From: CAYXWM01 sp964468805
Lineage (GTDB): Bacteria > Bacillota > Clostridia > Lachnospirales > WRBF01
Direction of reading: 5' to 3'
Assembly (NCBI GenBank): GCA_964468805.1
Contig: CAYXWM010000001.1
Span: 62,001 to 126,000 of the forward strand
Length of the DNA: 64,000 bases
How positions within the stretch are numbered: the stretch's first letter is position 1; each line of letters begins with the position of its first letter. Below the pieces are notes generated by a model. The model was not told the origin of the DNA, ran no database searches, and was given only the letters and a program-made list of their open reading frames with translations. This document shows positions 54,298 through 62,783 of the stretch, in pieces. The translations under genes and the position numbers were made by a program.

Positions 54298-55926
54298 GTG
54301 CTGAAAATATTTTTAGTAGAAGATGAAATTGTAGTCAGGGAAGGTATTAGCAAAAATATAGACTGGCAGGGCAACGGCTTTGAATTTGTTGGTGAAGCCG
54401 GTGACGGTGAATTGGGGTATCCCATGATTAAAAAATTACAACCGGATATCCTTATTACCGATATAAAAATGCCGTTTATGGATGGCTTGGAACTTAGCAG
54501 ACTTGTTAAAAACGAAATGCCTTGGGTGAAAATTATAATTTTAACCGGTTATAATGAATTTACCTACGCTAAAGAAGCTATTGATATAGGAATTTCCGGC
54601 TATATTTTAAAACCTTTTTCCCCACAAATACTGCTTGATACCGTACTTCAAGTAAAAAAAACAATACTTGAAGAAAGAGAGCAGAAAAATATTATTGAAC
54701 AGCACAAAAAAGAACGAATGGACTTTGAACAATTGGAACGATGTATTTTCTTTGACGAGCTAGTTTCAAAACGGCAATCCGTTTCCGACATTATTGAACG
54801 TGGGAAAAAACTTGATACAGAACTAACCGCAAACTTTTATAATATTCTGCTGTTTAGAATTTTTGAAAAACAATCAAAGGACGATAAAACTTACTGTGCT
54901 GATATAGTAAATGCAGTGGATAAGCTGTTGGCGTTTTTATTAAGTGTAAAAAACGTACTTGTGTTTAATCGAAATGCTGAAGGTTATGCCTTAATTCTAA
55001 AGGGTGATACTCTTGAAGAAGTCGAGCAGTCCTCTGCCATGTGCATTAAGGAGCTTCAAGAAATAATTAAAGCATACGACAGCCTTTCTTATTTTGTGGG
55101 TGTTGGGGATACGGTTACGCGTATAAGCGAACTGCCCAAATGCTTTGAAAGTGCCGGCAGGGCTTTTGCTTTTCGTTATATTATTGATGAAAACCAAGTA
55201 GTATTTGCCGATCAAGCGGCTGCTTCCCTTTATCAGCCGGTGGACACAGGGCTTACAAACGTTAACGTATCAAAGCTTGATAAAAATGTTATAGAAAAAT
55301 TTTTACGCAGCGGCACTTTGCAAGACGCCGAACTTTTTATGTCTGATTATCTGGATAGCATCAGCTTTGTTAAAATCGAGTCATATTTGTTTAGGCAATA
55401 TGTGATTATTGATATTCATTTTGCTATTTTGGCATTTATAGAAGAACTGGGTTACAGCAAAGGCGATTTTATGGACAGTGTTGGAAATATAGAGAAAAAC
55501 CTGCTGTTAATTACATCGGCAGAGCAAACAAAAGAATATTTAAAAATTATGTTGTGCCGAGCAATTGAAATACGTGATGAGGTGTCCAACAAAAAATACA
55601 CCGGTATTTTAGACCAAGCAAAAGAGTACATAGCCCTAAACTACAGCGATTGTGAACTGTCACTTAATACTGTGGCGGCAAAGGTAAACATCAGCCCCAG
55701 CCATTTTTCCACAATATTTCATCAAGAACTGGGGCAAACTTTTATAGCCTATCTGACTGAATTACGTATGCAAAAGGCAAAAGAACTGCTTCGTTGTTCA
55801 TCCATGAAATCATCGGAGATTGCACATGCGGTAGGTTATAAGGATTCTCACTATTTCAGCCACCTGTTTAAGAAAACGCAGGACTGCACTCCTATGGACT
55901 TCAGATTACGCAGAAAAAAGCCGTAG
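54298..55926 (+). CDS. YesN-type response regulator (REC plus AraC helix-turn-helix)
   Basis: About 542 residues. GTG 54298 fits a GGGAGGT site six bases upstream; ATG 54292 sits almost on that site. The receiver domain (about 1-120) has the acidic pair EDE, the phospho-acceptor Asp in ILITDIKMPFMDGLEL, and the K in ILKPFSP. A middle region of unclear function is followed by a C-terminal AraC domain (LSLNTVAAKVNISPSHFSTIFHQEL, GYKDSHYFSHLFKK). Paired with the histidine kinase just downstream, it likely switches on the sugar transporter genes. Confidence 0.9.
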   Translation: MLKIFLVEDEIVVREGISKNIDWQGNGFEFVGEAGDGELGYPMIKKLQPDILITDIKMPFMDGLELSRLVKNEMPWVKIIILTGYNEFTYAKEAIDIGISGYILKPFSPQILLDTVLQVKKTILEEREQKNIIEQHKKERMDFEQLERCIFFDELVSKRQSVSDIIERGKKLDTELTANFYNILLFRIFEKQSKDDKTYCADIVNAVDKLLAFLLSVKNVLVFNRNAEGYALILKGDTLEEVEQSSAMCIKELQEIIKAYDSLSYFVGVGDTVTRISELPKCFESAGRAFAFRYIIDENQVVFADQAAASLYQPVDTGLTNVNVSKLDKNVIEKFLRSGTLQDAELFMSDYLDSISFVKIESYLFRQYVIIDIHFAILAFIEELGYSKGDFMDSVGNIEKNLLLITSAEQTKEYLKIMLCRAIEIRDEVSNKKYTGILDQAKEYIALNYSDCELSLNTVAAKVNISPSHFSTIFHQELGQTFIAYLTELRMQKAKELLRCSSMKSSEIAHAVGYKDSHYFSHLFKKTQDCTPMDFRLRRKKP

Positions 55927-56018
55927 TTATAATAATTTAAGTCAGTATAAACCGGCATAGCGGCGGAAATATAAATCTGCGTTGAGTATTTATCTGCTTT
56001 GGGGAGGAGTAAATTGTT

Positions 56019-57455
56019 TTGGTTAATTTAAAACGACTTAAACATATGTCGTTAAGCATTAAGCTAAAGCTCTACTTTGCCGCCATACTACTGCCTTTGG
56101 CGGCACTGGTAATATTTCTGCTTATTTCAATGGTGGAATACAGCAAAAAATATAACCGGATTATTAGCAATGTTACCTCAGCAAGTGGTTTTAATTTTAA
56201 TTTTAAACAGACTTTAGATTATAAAATGTATCAATACGTAGCAAGCGGAAAAGACCTTGACGAATTTCGACCTTTTTCCGATATTGATGAGGCTTTGCAA
56301 TTGGTAAATACCTTGAAGCTGACAACCACAAAAAGCGAAAGCTTGGCTCTTATTTGGGATATGAGCCAATTTCTGAACAATCTTAGAGTCAGCGCCGAGG
56401 ATATTTATAAAACTACCGGGTACGACAAGCGAATATCAATGCTCGAAAACAATGTTTATATACTTACCGAACTTATTAAGGATAGAATGTCCGAATACGT
56501 CTACCTGGAAACACGCCATTTGGCGGATTTGCAAAAGCTTACGCAAAGCGAAATTTTACACGCAATACAAATAATAATTATGACTTCCGTGGCTCTTATT
56601 TGTGTGCTGTGGCTTGTAACGGTTGGGATGGCAAACAGTATAACACGCCCATTACAACAGCTTTGCGAAAGTACCAAAAAGATCGGTTCCGGCGATTTTA
56701 CGATACGGCAAATAGAAAGCTCCAATAACGAAATCCAAAAATTGGGAGACAGCTTTGACCTTATGGCCGAACGCATACATACGCTTCTTAATGACGCAAA
56801 ACAGGAACAAATAAACCTCCGCAAGACAGAGCTTAAACTTTTACAGGCTCAAATCACGCCACATTTCCTTTACAATACGCTTGATACTATAATTTGGCTT
56901 TCGGAGGACGGAAAAAACAGCCAAGTAGTGGACGTGGTTACTTCCCTATCAAACTTTTTCCGCACTACTTTGAGCAGCGGTCGTGACTTTATCAGCATTC
57001 ATGAAGAAATGGTACATATACGCAGTTATTTGGAAATACAGCAGGTGCGCTACAGGGATATTTTGGATTACCGTATTATTATTCCCGAGGAAATTTATGA
57101 TTATCTAATTTTAAAGCTAACCTTACAGCCTATAGTGGAAAATGCCCTTTATCACGGTGTTAAAAACAAGCGGGGCAAAGGCAATATAACTATTACCGGA
57201 ACTCTAAAAAACGGTAACATTTATCTCGAAACAACAGATAATGGCAGAGGCATGAGCACAGAAGAAATGAACGATCTGATGGAATGCATTTGCGAACCCT
57301 TAAACAGATGTGAAAGTTTTGGGCTTAAAAATGTGAACGAACGTATAGCTTTAAATTACGGTAAGGAATATGGATTATACATAGAAAGTACTCTGGGTGT
57401 AGGTACAAAGGTCACCGTTATTATTCCGGCTCAAAAAAATATACAAAAATCGTAA
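56019..57455 (+). CDS. YesM-type sensor histidine kinase
   Basis: 478 residues, TTG start with GGGGAGGAG about nine bases upstream. Two membrane segments (about 13-35 and 187-208) flank an extracytoplasmic helical domain; a HAMP domain (about 210-260) follows. The kinase has KTELKLLQAQITPHFLYNTLDT (with the phospho-accepting His), the N-box TLQPIVENALYHGVKN and the G-box TTDNGRGMS, as in the LytS/YesM class. It likely senses an extracellular or binding-protein-bound sugar and phosphorylates the response regulator encoded 92 bases upstream. Confidence 0.92.
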   Translation: MVNLKRLKHMSLSIKLKLYFAAILLPLAALVIFLLISMVEYSKKYNRIISNVTSASGFNFNFKQTLDYKMYQYVASGKDLDEFRPFSDIDEALQLVNTLKLTTTKSESLALIWDMSQFLNNLRVSAEDIYKTTGYDKRISMLENNVYILTELIKDRMSEYVYLETRHLADLQKLTQSEILHAIQIIIMTSVALICVLWLVTVGMANSITRPLQQLCESTKKIGSGDFTIRQIESSNNEIQKLGDSFDLMAERIHTLLNDAKQEQINLRKTELKLLQAQITPHFLYNTLDTIIWLSEDGKNSQVVDVVTSLSNFFRTTLSSGRDFISIHEEMVHIRSYLEIQQVRYRDILDYRIIIPEEIYDYLILKLTLQPIVENALYHGVKNKRGKGNITITGTLKNGNIYLETTDNGRGMSTEEMNDLMECICEPLNRCESFGLKNVNERIALNYGKEYGLYIESTLGVGTKVTVIIPAQKNIQKS

Positions 57456-57609
57456 AAAAATACACCTGATTTGTATTTACGTAATTTTATCAACTTAATT
57501 CATAAATATCCTCATTGATACAGTTGAGAAAACATTTATAATATTAATTGCAAGAGGAAGTAATCAATAATGCTCTCAAAGCATATCGAATCGATAGGAG
57601 GATTTAACA

Positions 57610-58647
57610 ATGAAAAAATTCTTTTGCTGTTTATTAACCGTTACTCTTCTTATTACAGCTTTATCCGGATGTACACAACCACCCACAGCTCAAGTTGATT
57701 CTCAACAACAACCGACCCAATCTGCTGAAGTCCAAAACCCATCTCAATCTTCAGGCAGTCTTATTACTGTTGGCTATGCTCAAGTAGGTGCAGAATCCGA
57801 CTGGCGTACCGCCAACACAAAATCCTTTAAAGACACTTTCACCGAAGCAAACGGCTATAAGCTGATTTTCGACGACGCACAACAAAAACAAGAAAATCAG
57901 ATTAAGGCTATACGTAACTTTATACAACAAGGCGTAGATTACATAGTTTTGGCACCGGTTGTTGAAACAGGCTGGGAAACTGTTTTGGGAGAAGCCAAAC
58001 AAGCAGGTATTCCTGTAATTCTTTCAGATCGTATGGTTAGCGTAACCGACGATTCACTCTACACTTGCTGGGTAGGCGGTAACTTCCTTAAAGAAGGACA
58101 TGACGCCGGCGATTGGCTTGCAAATCATTTAAAGAAGCTTAACAGAGACACCGAAGAAATTAACATAGTTTTACTCCAAGGTACTATCGGTGCATCTGCT
58201 CAAGTAGGGCGTACTCAAGGTTTTGAAGAAAAACTTGCCGAACATTCAAACTGGAAACTGTTGGCTAAACAAACAGGCGAGTTCACTCAAACTAAAGGTC
58301 AAGAGGTTATGGAATCTTTCCTCAAGGCTTACCCCAAAATTGATGTAGTTGTTGCGGAAAACGATAACATGGCTTTCGGTGCAATTGATGCTATTAAAGC
58401 CGTTGGTAAAGTACCCGGCAAAGATATTATAATTGTTTCCTATGATGCAGTTAAAGCGGCATTCGAGTCTATGATTAAAGGCGACATGAACTGCTCCGTA
58501 GAATGTAACCCGCTTCATGGACCTCGTGTAGCTGAAATTATTAAACAGCTTGAAGAAGGTAAAAATGTTGACAAAATTCAGTACGTTGCAGAACTTGTTT
58601 ACGATCAAGATAACGCAGCAGCTGAATTGCCTAAGCGTTTATATTAA
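57610..58647 (+). CDS. ytfQ: YtfQ-like furanose-binding lipoprotein
   Basis: 345 residues, ATG with AGGAGG upstream. A lipoprotein signal ends in a TALSGC lipobox (Cys about 21), then a Gln-rich linker. The mature part closely follows E. coli YtfQ: TVGYAQVGAESDWRTANT, DAQQKQENQIKAIRNFIQQGVDYIVLAPVVETGWETVL, LLQGTIGASAQVGRTQGF and KGQEVMESFLKAYPKI. YtfQ binds galactofuranose; this one may bind an arabinofuranose-type or other furanose sugar. It lies between the YesM kinase and the ABC ATPase gene but is followed by a strong terminator, so it can be made in excess of the other subunits. Confidence 0.88.
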   Translation: MKKFFCCLLTVTLLITALSGCTQPPTAQVDSQQQPTQSAEVQNPSQSSGSLITVGYAQVGAESDWRTANTKSFKDTFTEANGYKLIFDDAQQKQENQIKAIRNFIQQGVDYIVLAPVVETGWETVLGEAKQAGIPVILSDRMVSVTDDSLYTCWVGGNFLKEGHDAGDWLANHLKKLNRDTEEINIVLLQGTIGASAQVGRTQGFEEKLAEHSNWKLLAKQTGEFTQTKGQEVMESFLKAYPKIDVVVAENDNMAFGAIDAIKAVGKVPGKDIIIVSYDAVKAAFESMIKGDMNCSVECNPLHGPRVAEIIKQLEEGKNVDKIQYVAELVYDQDNAAAELPKRLY

Positions 58648-58677
58648 TTATAACGGTAAAAAACTCAATGTCAGAGT

Positions 58678-58717
58678 GAGCCGGAAGCAGCCATGCGGCG
58701 GCTTTCCGGCTCTTTTT
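58678..58717 (+). terminator. Terminator after the binding-protein gene
   Basis: GAGCCGGAAGC pairs with GCTTTCCGGCTC (58701-58712) with one bulged base, and TTTTT follows. It lies within an apparent operon, so it probably attenuates transcription into the ATPase and permease genes. Confidence 0.8.
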
Positions 58718-58756
58718 ATGCCATTTTCATATTAATTAAACTAACGTGATTATATA

Positions 58757-58895
58757 TATACTTAATTTAGAGTAAAGCAGTAACAAAAGCGTATATTTGT
58801 AGTGGTGAGCGACCGGTGTTTTTTTATAAAAAACACAAGAGCGAACCGTTTACGAAGAATAGCTTTTGTTACTATTCCTAATGCAATTAAGTATA
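58757..58895. repeat. Intergenic palindromic element (copy 2)
   Basis: TATACTTAATT (58757-58767) and AGTAACAAAAGC (58779-58790) pair perfectly with AATTAAGTATA (58885-58895) and GCTTTTGTTACT (58862-58873). The centre has a second hairpin (GTGTTTTTT/AAAAAACAC) and AAGAGCGAACCGTTTAC, the same as in copy 1 at 37022-37112. It is about 140 bases long, which fits a miniature inverted-repeat-type element, but no target-site duplication is evident. Confidence 0.7.
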
Positions 58896-59006
58896 GTCTG
58901 ATTTTGCAAAGTGAATTAAATTCCGAAGAAGTTTTCCCAATTCGATGAGAATTAGTTTATTTTTTGTATGTTTATTAATTAACGTAAATATAAAGGTGGG
59001 AAAGGT

Positions 59007-60560
59007 ATGGCAAAAGAAATTTTAAAGATGCGCGGAATCTGTAAAAACTTTCCCGGTGTTAAAGCTTTGGATAATGTGGACTTTACCCTTTGCGCCGGAG
59101 AAATACATGCACTTATGGGTGAAAACGGAGCCGGAAAGTCAACCTTAATTAAAGTGCTTACGGGGGTTGAGGAGCTGGAAAAAGGTGAGATTAGGATATC
59201 CCGCTCACCAAACCCCATTATAAATCACTTTCCTCAGGAGGCTCAAGCTAACGGCATAAGCACTGTTTATCAAGAGGTTAACCTTTGTCCCAACCTTTCT
59301 GTGGCGGAAAATATTTTTATTGGGCGAGAGCCGATGAAGATGGGGCGTATTGATTGGAAAACAATGAATATTCAAGCTGCCAAAGTTCTTATGGACTTGA
59401 ATATAGACATAGATGTAACAATGCCGCTGGAAAACTATTCGGTTGCTATACAGCAAATGGTTGCCATTGCAAGAGCGGTTGATGTTTCCTGTGATACATT
59501 AATTTTAGATGAACCCACATCCAGCCTTGACGAAAACGAGGTAGAAAAGCTGTTTGCAGTAATGAATAAGCTAAAAGCACAAGGCAAAGGCATTATATTT
59601 ATCACCCACTTTTTGGAGCAGGTTTATAAGGTTTGCGACAAAATTACGGTTTTGCGTAACGGTAAACTGGTAGGCGAATATTCAGTTGAAAACCTACCAA
59701 GAGTACAGCTGGTTGCAAAAATGATGGGTAAAGAATTTGACGACTTGGCGGCTATTAAAAACACGGATTACCAAAATGCAGGTGACGAACAAAGAGACGT
59801 TTTAATAGATGCACGAAATTTATATAAAGGCGGCACAATAAAGCCTTTTGATTTTGATATTCACAAAGGCGAGGTCGTTGGGCTTACAGGACTTTTAGGC
59901 TCGGGGCGTTCTGAACTTGTTCGTACAATATTCGGTGCGGAAAAGCCGGACGGCGGCGAACTGTATGTAAAAGGTCAAAAAGTAAATTTTAACGCACCTA
60001 TTGATGCTATAAAGCTGGGGCTTGCCTATTTGCCCGAAAATCGTAAGGATGAAGGTATAGTAGCCGACCTTTCCGTAAGGGAAAATATGATGCTTGCTTT
60101 ACAGGCTAAAAGAGGTGTTTTGAACCTTATAAGTTATAAAGAGCAGGAAGAACTTACACAAAAATATATAGAAATGCTGCAAATTAAAACAGCTTCTATA
60201 GAAACTCCCATTAAACAGCTTAGCGGCGGCAATCAACAAAAGGTAATATTGGGCCGTTGGCTTCTTACAAATCCGGACTTTTTAATTCTGGATGAGCCTA
60301 CACGGGGTATAGATGTAGGTACGAAAACTGAAATACAAAAGCTTATTTTACGTCTTGCCGGAGAAGGTATGTCTGTTGTTTTTATTTCATCCGAGATAGA
60401 AGAAATGTTGCGTACGGTAAGCCGCATAGGCGTTATGAGGGATCATGAAAAGGTAGGCGAACTTTCCGGCGACCGGCTTTCACAGGAACATATAATGCAG
60501 GCTATAGCCGGTATGAAAAGAGAACTTGACGAGCAGAATGGGGAGTTAATAAATGTATAA
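59007..60560 (+). CDS. ytfR: YtfR-like sugar ABC transporter ATPase (two ABC domains)
   Basis: 517 residues, ATG with AAAGGTGG upstream. Two fused ABC domains: the first has the Walker A GENGAGKST, the Q-loop region TVYQEVNLCPNL and the Walker B LILDEPTSSLD, the second has GLLGSGRSELVR, LSGGNQQKV and LILDEPTRGIDVG. The first signature motif is degenerate (YSVAIQQM rather than LSGGQ), as in YtfR. It powers the furanose transporter with the two permeases that follow. The ATG of the next gene overlaps its end by eight bases. Confidence 0.93.
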   Translation: MAKEILKMRGICKNFPGVKALDNVDFTLCAGEIHALMGENGAGKSTLIKVLTGVEELEKGEIRISRSPNPIINHFPQEAQANGISTVYQEVNLCPNLSVAENIFIGREPMKMGRIDWKTMNIQAAKVLMDLNIDIDVTMPLENYSVAIQQMVAIARAVDVSCDTLILDEPTSSLDENEVEKLFAVMNKLKAQGKGIIFITHFLEQVYKVCDKITVLRNGKLVGEYSVENLPRVQLVAKMMGKEFDDLAAIKNTDYQNAGDEQRDVLIDARNLYKGGTIKPFDFDIHKGEVVGLTGLLGSGRSELVRTIFGAEKPDGGELYVKGQKVNFNAPIDAIKLGLAYLPENRKDEGIVADLSVRENMMLALQAKRGVLNLISYKEQEELTQKYIEMLQIKTASIETPIKQLSGGNQQKVILGRWLLTNPDFLILDEPTRGIDVGTKTEIQKLILRLAGEGMSVVFISSEIEEMLRTVSRIGVMRDHEKVGELSGDRLSQEHIMQAIAGMKRELDEQNGELINV

Positions 60561-61593
60561 GAACACTGTAAAAAAAATTATGGGTTACAAGTTGTTTTTT
60601 CCCTTGGTATGCCTTGCTCTTGTATTACTTTTTAACGTAATAAAAACGCCGGACTTTTTTAATATAACCATTAAAAACGGCGTACTTTACGGCTATATGG
60701 TTGATATTATTAACCGCTCCGGTGAACTTGTAATTTTGGCGGTCGGTATGACTTTGGTTGTTGCCGCTTCTGCAGGTGCGGATATTTCGGTAGGAGCTGT
60801 AAGTGCTGTTTCCGGTGCCGTTTGTATATTTGCCCTTGGCTCGAGCAGTACATATCAAATACCTTATGTTTTCGGTTTATTACTGGGAATACTGTCCGGT
60901 GCGATTTGCGGAGCATGGAACGGCTTTTTGGTTGCTAAATTGAAAATACAGCCAATGGTTGCCACGCTTATTTTGTTTACTGCCGGCAGAGGTGTTGCCC
61001 AGCTTATTACCCAGGGGCAAATACTGTACGTGCGTGAGGAAAGCTATAAAACCCTTGGTGCGTTTATCCCCGGTATCCCTTTGCCTACGCCGGTTTTTGT
61101 GGCGGCAATCGTTGTTATCGTAACTCAGATTATTTTGAAAAAGACTGCTTTGGGGCTGTATATACAGTCTGTGGGTATAAACAAGAAAACAAGTCGCATT
61201 GTGGGGCTAAATTCCAATTTGATTATATTTTTGACATATACCTTTTGCGGAATTTGTGCAGGTATTGCCGGTCTTATTATTACATCACGGGTATACTCCA
61301 TTGATGCCAACAACGCAGGTTTAAACCTAGAACTTGATGCCATTCTTGCGGTAGCCCTTGGCTCAAACAGCCTTGGCGGAGGAAAATTTACGCTTGCCGG
61401 CAGCGTAATAGGAGCAATTACAATTCAAGCACTCACCACTTCTCTTTACGCTATGAAGGTTACAGCCGACCAGCTGCCCATTTATAAAGCAATAGTGGTA
61501 ATTATCATTGTTTCTTTGCAATCACCCGAACTTAGGAAGTATTTTAGCCAAATAAGAAGCAAGTTTTCAAGCAGAAAGCAGGTGGCTGCATGA
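60553..61593 (+). CDS. ytfT: YtfT-like sugar ABC transporter permease
   Basis: 346 residues with about eight to ten membrane segments. It has the branched permease features GMTLVVAASAGADISVGAVSA, the coupling-helix region NGFLVAKLKIQPMVATLILF and ELDAILAVALGSNSLGGGKF. In the homologous E. coli system YtfT forms a heterodimer with YjfF, as here where the next gene overlaps by four bases (ATGA). Confidence 0.9.
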   Translation: MYKNTVKKIMGYKLFFPLVCLALVLLFNVIKTPDFFNITIKNGVLYGYMVDIINRSGELVILAVGMTLVVAASAGADISVGAVSAVSGAVCIFALGSSSTYQIPYVFGLLLGILSGAICGAWNGFLVAKLKIQPMVATLILFTAGRGVAQLITQGQILYVREESYKTLGAFIPGIPLPTPVFVAAIVVIVTQIILKKTALGLYIQSVGINKKTSRIVGLNSNLIIFLTYTFCGICAGIAGLIITSRVYSIDANNAGLNLELDAILAVALGSNSLGGGKFTLAGSVIGAITIQALTTSLYAMKVTADQLPIYKAIVVIIIVSLQSPELRKYFSQIRSKFSSRKQVAA

Positions 61594-62693
61594 AATCCAT
61601 AATAAAGCTTTCTAACAAAACAAGTTTTTTGCTTATTATAACTATTGCTCTTTTTGTGATTATGTACGGAACAGGCACAATTGTATTTGCAGATAAAAAC
61701 TTCGGAAATTTACAAGTGTTTCTTAACTTATTCATAAGCAACGCCGGTTTAATAACAGCGGCTATGGGTATGACAATGGTTTTAATTACAGGCGGTATTG
61801 ATATATCTGTAGGCTCTGTAGTAGGTGTTACCTGCATGATGCTTGCCTGGATGATGGAAAAGCAAGGTATTGATGTTGGTACGGCTACAGCAATAGTGCT
61901 TATTTTCGGCATAGTATTTGGTTTTGTGCAAGGTTTTTTGGTGGCATATCTAAAAATTCAGCCGTTTATTGTAACGCTGGCGGGTATGTTCTTTGCCAGG
62001 GGTCTTACGGCTGTTATCAGTTCAGAGATTATAAGTATATCCAATAAATCCTTTTTGTCACTTGCCAACATGAGGTTATACTTGCCCTTCGGCGCAACTG
62101 TAAACCGGAAGGGAGAGCTTATTTATCCGTATATTTACCCAAGCGTAATTATTGCTTTGCTTGTAATGTTTATACTGTTTTACGTGCTTAAATACAGTAA
62201 ATTCGGTAGGTCGGTTTATGCCGTGGGCGGTAACGAGCAGTCTGCTTTGCTTATGGGGCTTAATGTACGCAAGATTAAACTTTGGGTGTATGTAATAAAC
62301 GGTTTTATTGCTTCTCTCGCCGGTTTCGTTTTCTGCCTTAATTCCAGCGGAGGCTTTGTTGAGCAAGCAAGAGGGTTTGAAATGGAAGCCATTGCTTCAG
62401 CCGTAATCGGCGGTACTTTGCTTACGGGCGGCGTGGGTAACGTAATAGGAAGCTTGTTCGGTGTATTAATAAAAGGCACTATAGAAACGTTTATAACCTT
62501 TAACGGTACACTTTCCTCTTGGTGGACAAAAATTCTGATAGCGGCGTTGCTGTGCTTTTTCATTGTAATCCAAAGCATCTTTAAAAAGACAACTAATATT
62601 AAAAAGAAAATTAGCAAAACAAATATTAATAAAACGAATACAGGCAAGCCAAATATTGATGAGTTTTCTCTTGCCGGTACTAAGAAAGAGTAA
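61590..62693 (+). CDS. yjfF: YjfF-like sugar ABC transporter permease
   Basis: 367 residues, ATG overlapping the previous stop. Membrane segments alternate with GMTMVLITGGIDISVGSVVGV, YLKIQPFIVTLAGMFFARGLTAV and the C-terminal GGTLLTGGVGNVIGSLFGVLIKG with GTLSSWWTKI, which closely match YjfF of the galactofuranose importer. The last ~40 residues are a Lys/Asn/Thr-rich tail (INKTNTGKPN), unusual for the family and of unknown purpose. It is followed 90 bases later by the second FGGY kinase. Confidence 0.9.
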   Translation: MKSIIKLSNKTSFLLIITIALFVIMYGTGTIVFADKNFGNLQVFLNLFISNAGLITAAMGMTMVLITGGIDISVGSVVGVTCMMLAWMMEKQGIDVGTATAIVLIFGIVFGFVQGFLVAYLKIQPFIVTLAGMFFARGLTAVISSEIISISNKSFLSLANMRLYLPFGATVNRKGELIYPYIYPSVIIALLVMFILFYVLKYSKFGRSVYAVGGNEQSALLMGLNVRKIKLWVYVINGFIASLAGFVFCLNSSGGFVEQARGFEMEAIASAVIGGTLLTGGVGNVIGSLFGVLIKGTIETFITFNGTLSSWWTKILIAALLCFFIVIQSIFKKTTNIKKKISKTNINKTNTGKPNIDEFSLAGTKKE

Positions 62694-62783
62694 TCTGTAA
62701 TTACTATTGCTAACGTTAGGTTAATAGGTGATTTTCCTCAATTTCAGTCAAACTCACATGACTTATGCAAGGAGTTGAAAAAA

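Larger units (their letters stand above)
58648..59006 (+). other. Intergenic region with terminator and palindromic element
   Basis: 359 bases between ytfQ-like and ytfR-like genes, holding a terminator at 58678-58717 and the palindromic element at 58757-58895. No gene was seen. No clear promoter was found for the downstream gene. Confidence 0.6.

Noticed and set aside
57450..57500. Palindromic AT-rich stretch after the histidine kinase gene as a terminator
   Set aside because: CGTAAA/TTTACG arms pair only with a bulged A-run and no U-tract follows.
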